Assembly (NCBI GenBank): GCA_026982915.1
Contig: JALWQU010000058.1
Coordinates: forward strand, 1-6,998
Source: Candidatus Altimarinota bacterium
GTDB lineage: Bacteria > Patescibacteriota > Gracilibacteria > UBA4473
Length of the DNA stretch: 6,998 bases
Direction of reading: 5' to 3'
Shown here piece after piece: positions 6,949 to 6,998 of this stretch (positions are counted from its first letter, which is position 1; every line of letters begins with the position of its first letter). Made by a program: the position numbers and the translations under genes. The notes below the pieces were generated by a model, which searched no databases, was not told where the DNA came from, and saw nothing but the letters and a program-made list of their open reading frames with translations.

Positions 6949-6998
6949 CTACAAGTCACTATCAAAGCCATCGTCTTCATTTGATTTCCCCTCAGAGC
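6949..6998 (-). CDS. Possible C-terminal end of a further protein with an acidic tail (partial)
   Basis: Reading the minus strand from the window edge, one frame gives SEGKSNEDDGFDSDL followed by a TAG stop complementary to 6949-6951. The tail is acidic and polar, like many disordered bacterial C-termini, and it ends about 147 bases before the exporter start, a plausible tandem layout. Sixteen codons are too few to identify a family. It does not match the DDDIPF-type tail of single-stranded DNA-binding protein. Support is only composition, frame and position. Confidence 0.35.
   Translation of the reverse strand, partial: SEGKSNEDDGFDSDL

Noticed and set aside
6738..6980. 80-codon minus-strand open frame overlapping the ABC exporter start
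   Set aside because: It overlaps the exporter N-terminus in another frame, runs through the G/C-run element, and has no domain-like pattern.
1..6998. CRISPR array, tRNA, rRNA, insertion sequence or phage gene
   Set aside because: No regularly spaced repeats, cloverleaf-like segments, transposase or integrase motifs were seen on either strand by eye.

Overview
The window looks like a fragment of a small-genome bacterium, most likely of the Candidate Phyla Radiation (Patescibacteria). This is inferred from gene style, not from a marker gene. Genes are tightly packed, none of the four visible gene starts has a convincing Shine-Dalgarno sequence, a FemAB-type ligase sits next to a MurC with an unusual EACEY motif, and the left edge encodes an IPT/TIG-like surface domain. 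TGA ends murC at the length expected for the family, and no ORF needs TGA read as an amino acid. That argues for the standard bacterial code and against Gracilibacteria or Absconditabacteria, which read TGA as glycine.

Layout. Positions 3-2057 (+) are one uninterrupted reading frame entering from the left edge. Its first ~130 codons do not resemble polynucleotide phosphorylase (PNPase). They look like an extracellular IPT/TIG-like beta-sandwich repeat and are AT-rich (about 30% GC by hand count). From about position 402 the frame becomes an ordinary PNPase that lacks its whole first RNase PH domain but keeps the alpha-helical linker, the catalytic second RNase PH domain, KH and S1. After a 76-base gap with a plausible promoter come a small secreted or membrane-anchored protein of unknown function (2134-2601), a FemAB-family peptidoglycan aminoacyl ligase (2614-3636) and murC (3701-5011), all on the + strand. 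A half-size ABC exporter (5024-6802) converges on murC with 12 bases between the stop codons. The last ~196 bases hold a noncoding stretch with G/C-rich runs and probably the acidic C-terminal end of another minus-strand gene (6949-6998).

How the genes relate. MurC makes the first peptide addition on the soluble UDP-MurNAc precursor. FemAB-type enzymes add branch amino acids to the stem peptide, so these two neighbours plausibly act in the same wall pathway. The secreted 155-residue protein is 12 bases upstream of the FemAB gene and may be co-transcribed with it. The PNPase and the ABC exporter have no evident functional link to the wall genes.

The main anomaly is the in-frame join between a surface-protein repeat and an N-terminally deleted PNPase. 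It is either a misassembly, a real deletion or recombination, or a very unusual fusion. No convincing new defence, mobile or RNA system is visible: there is no CRISPR array, tRNA, rRNA, transposase or phage gene.
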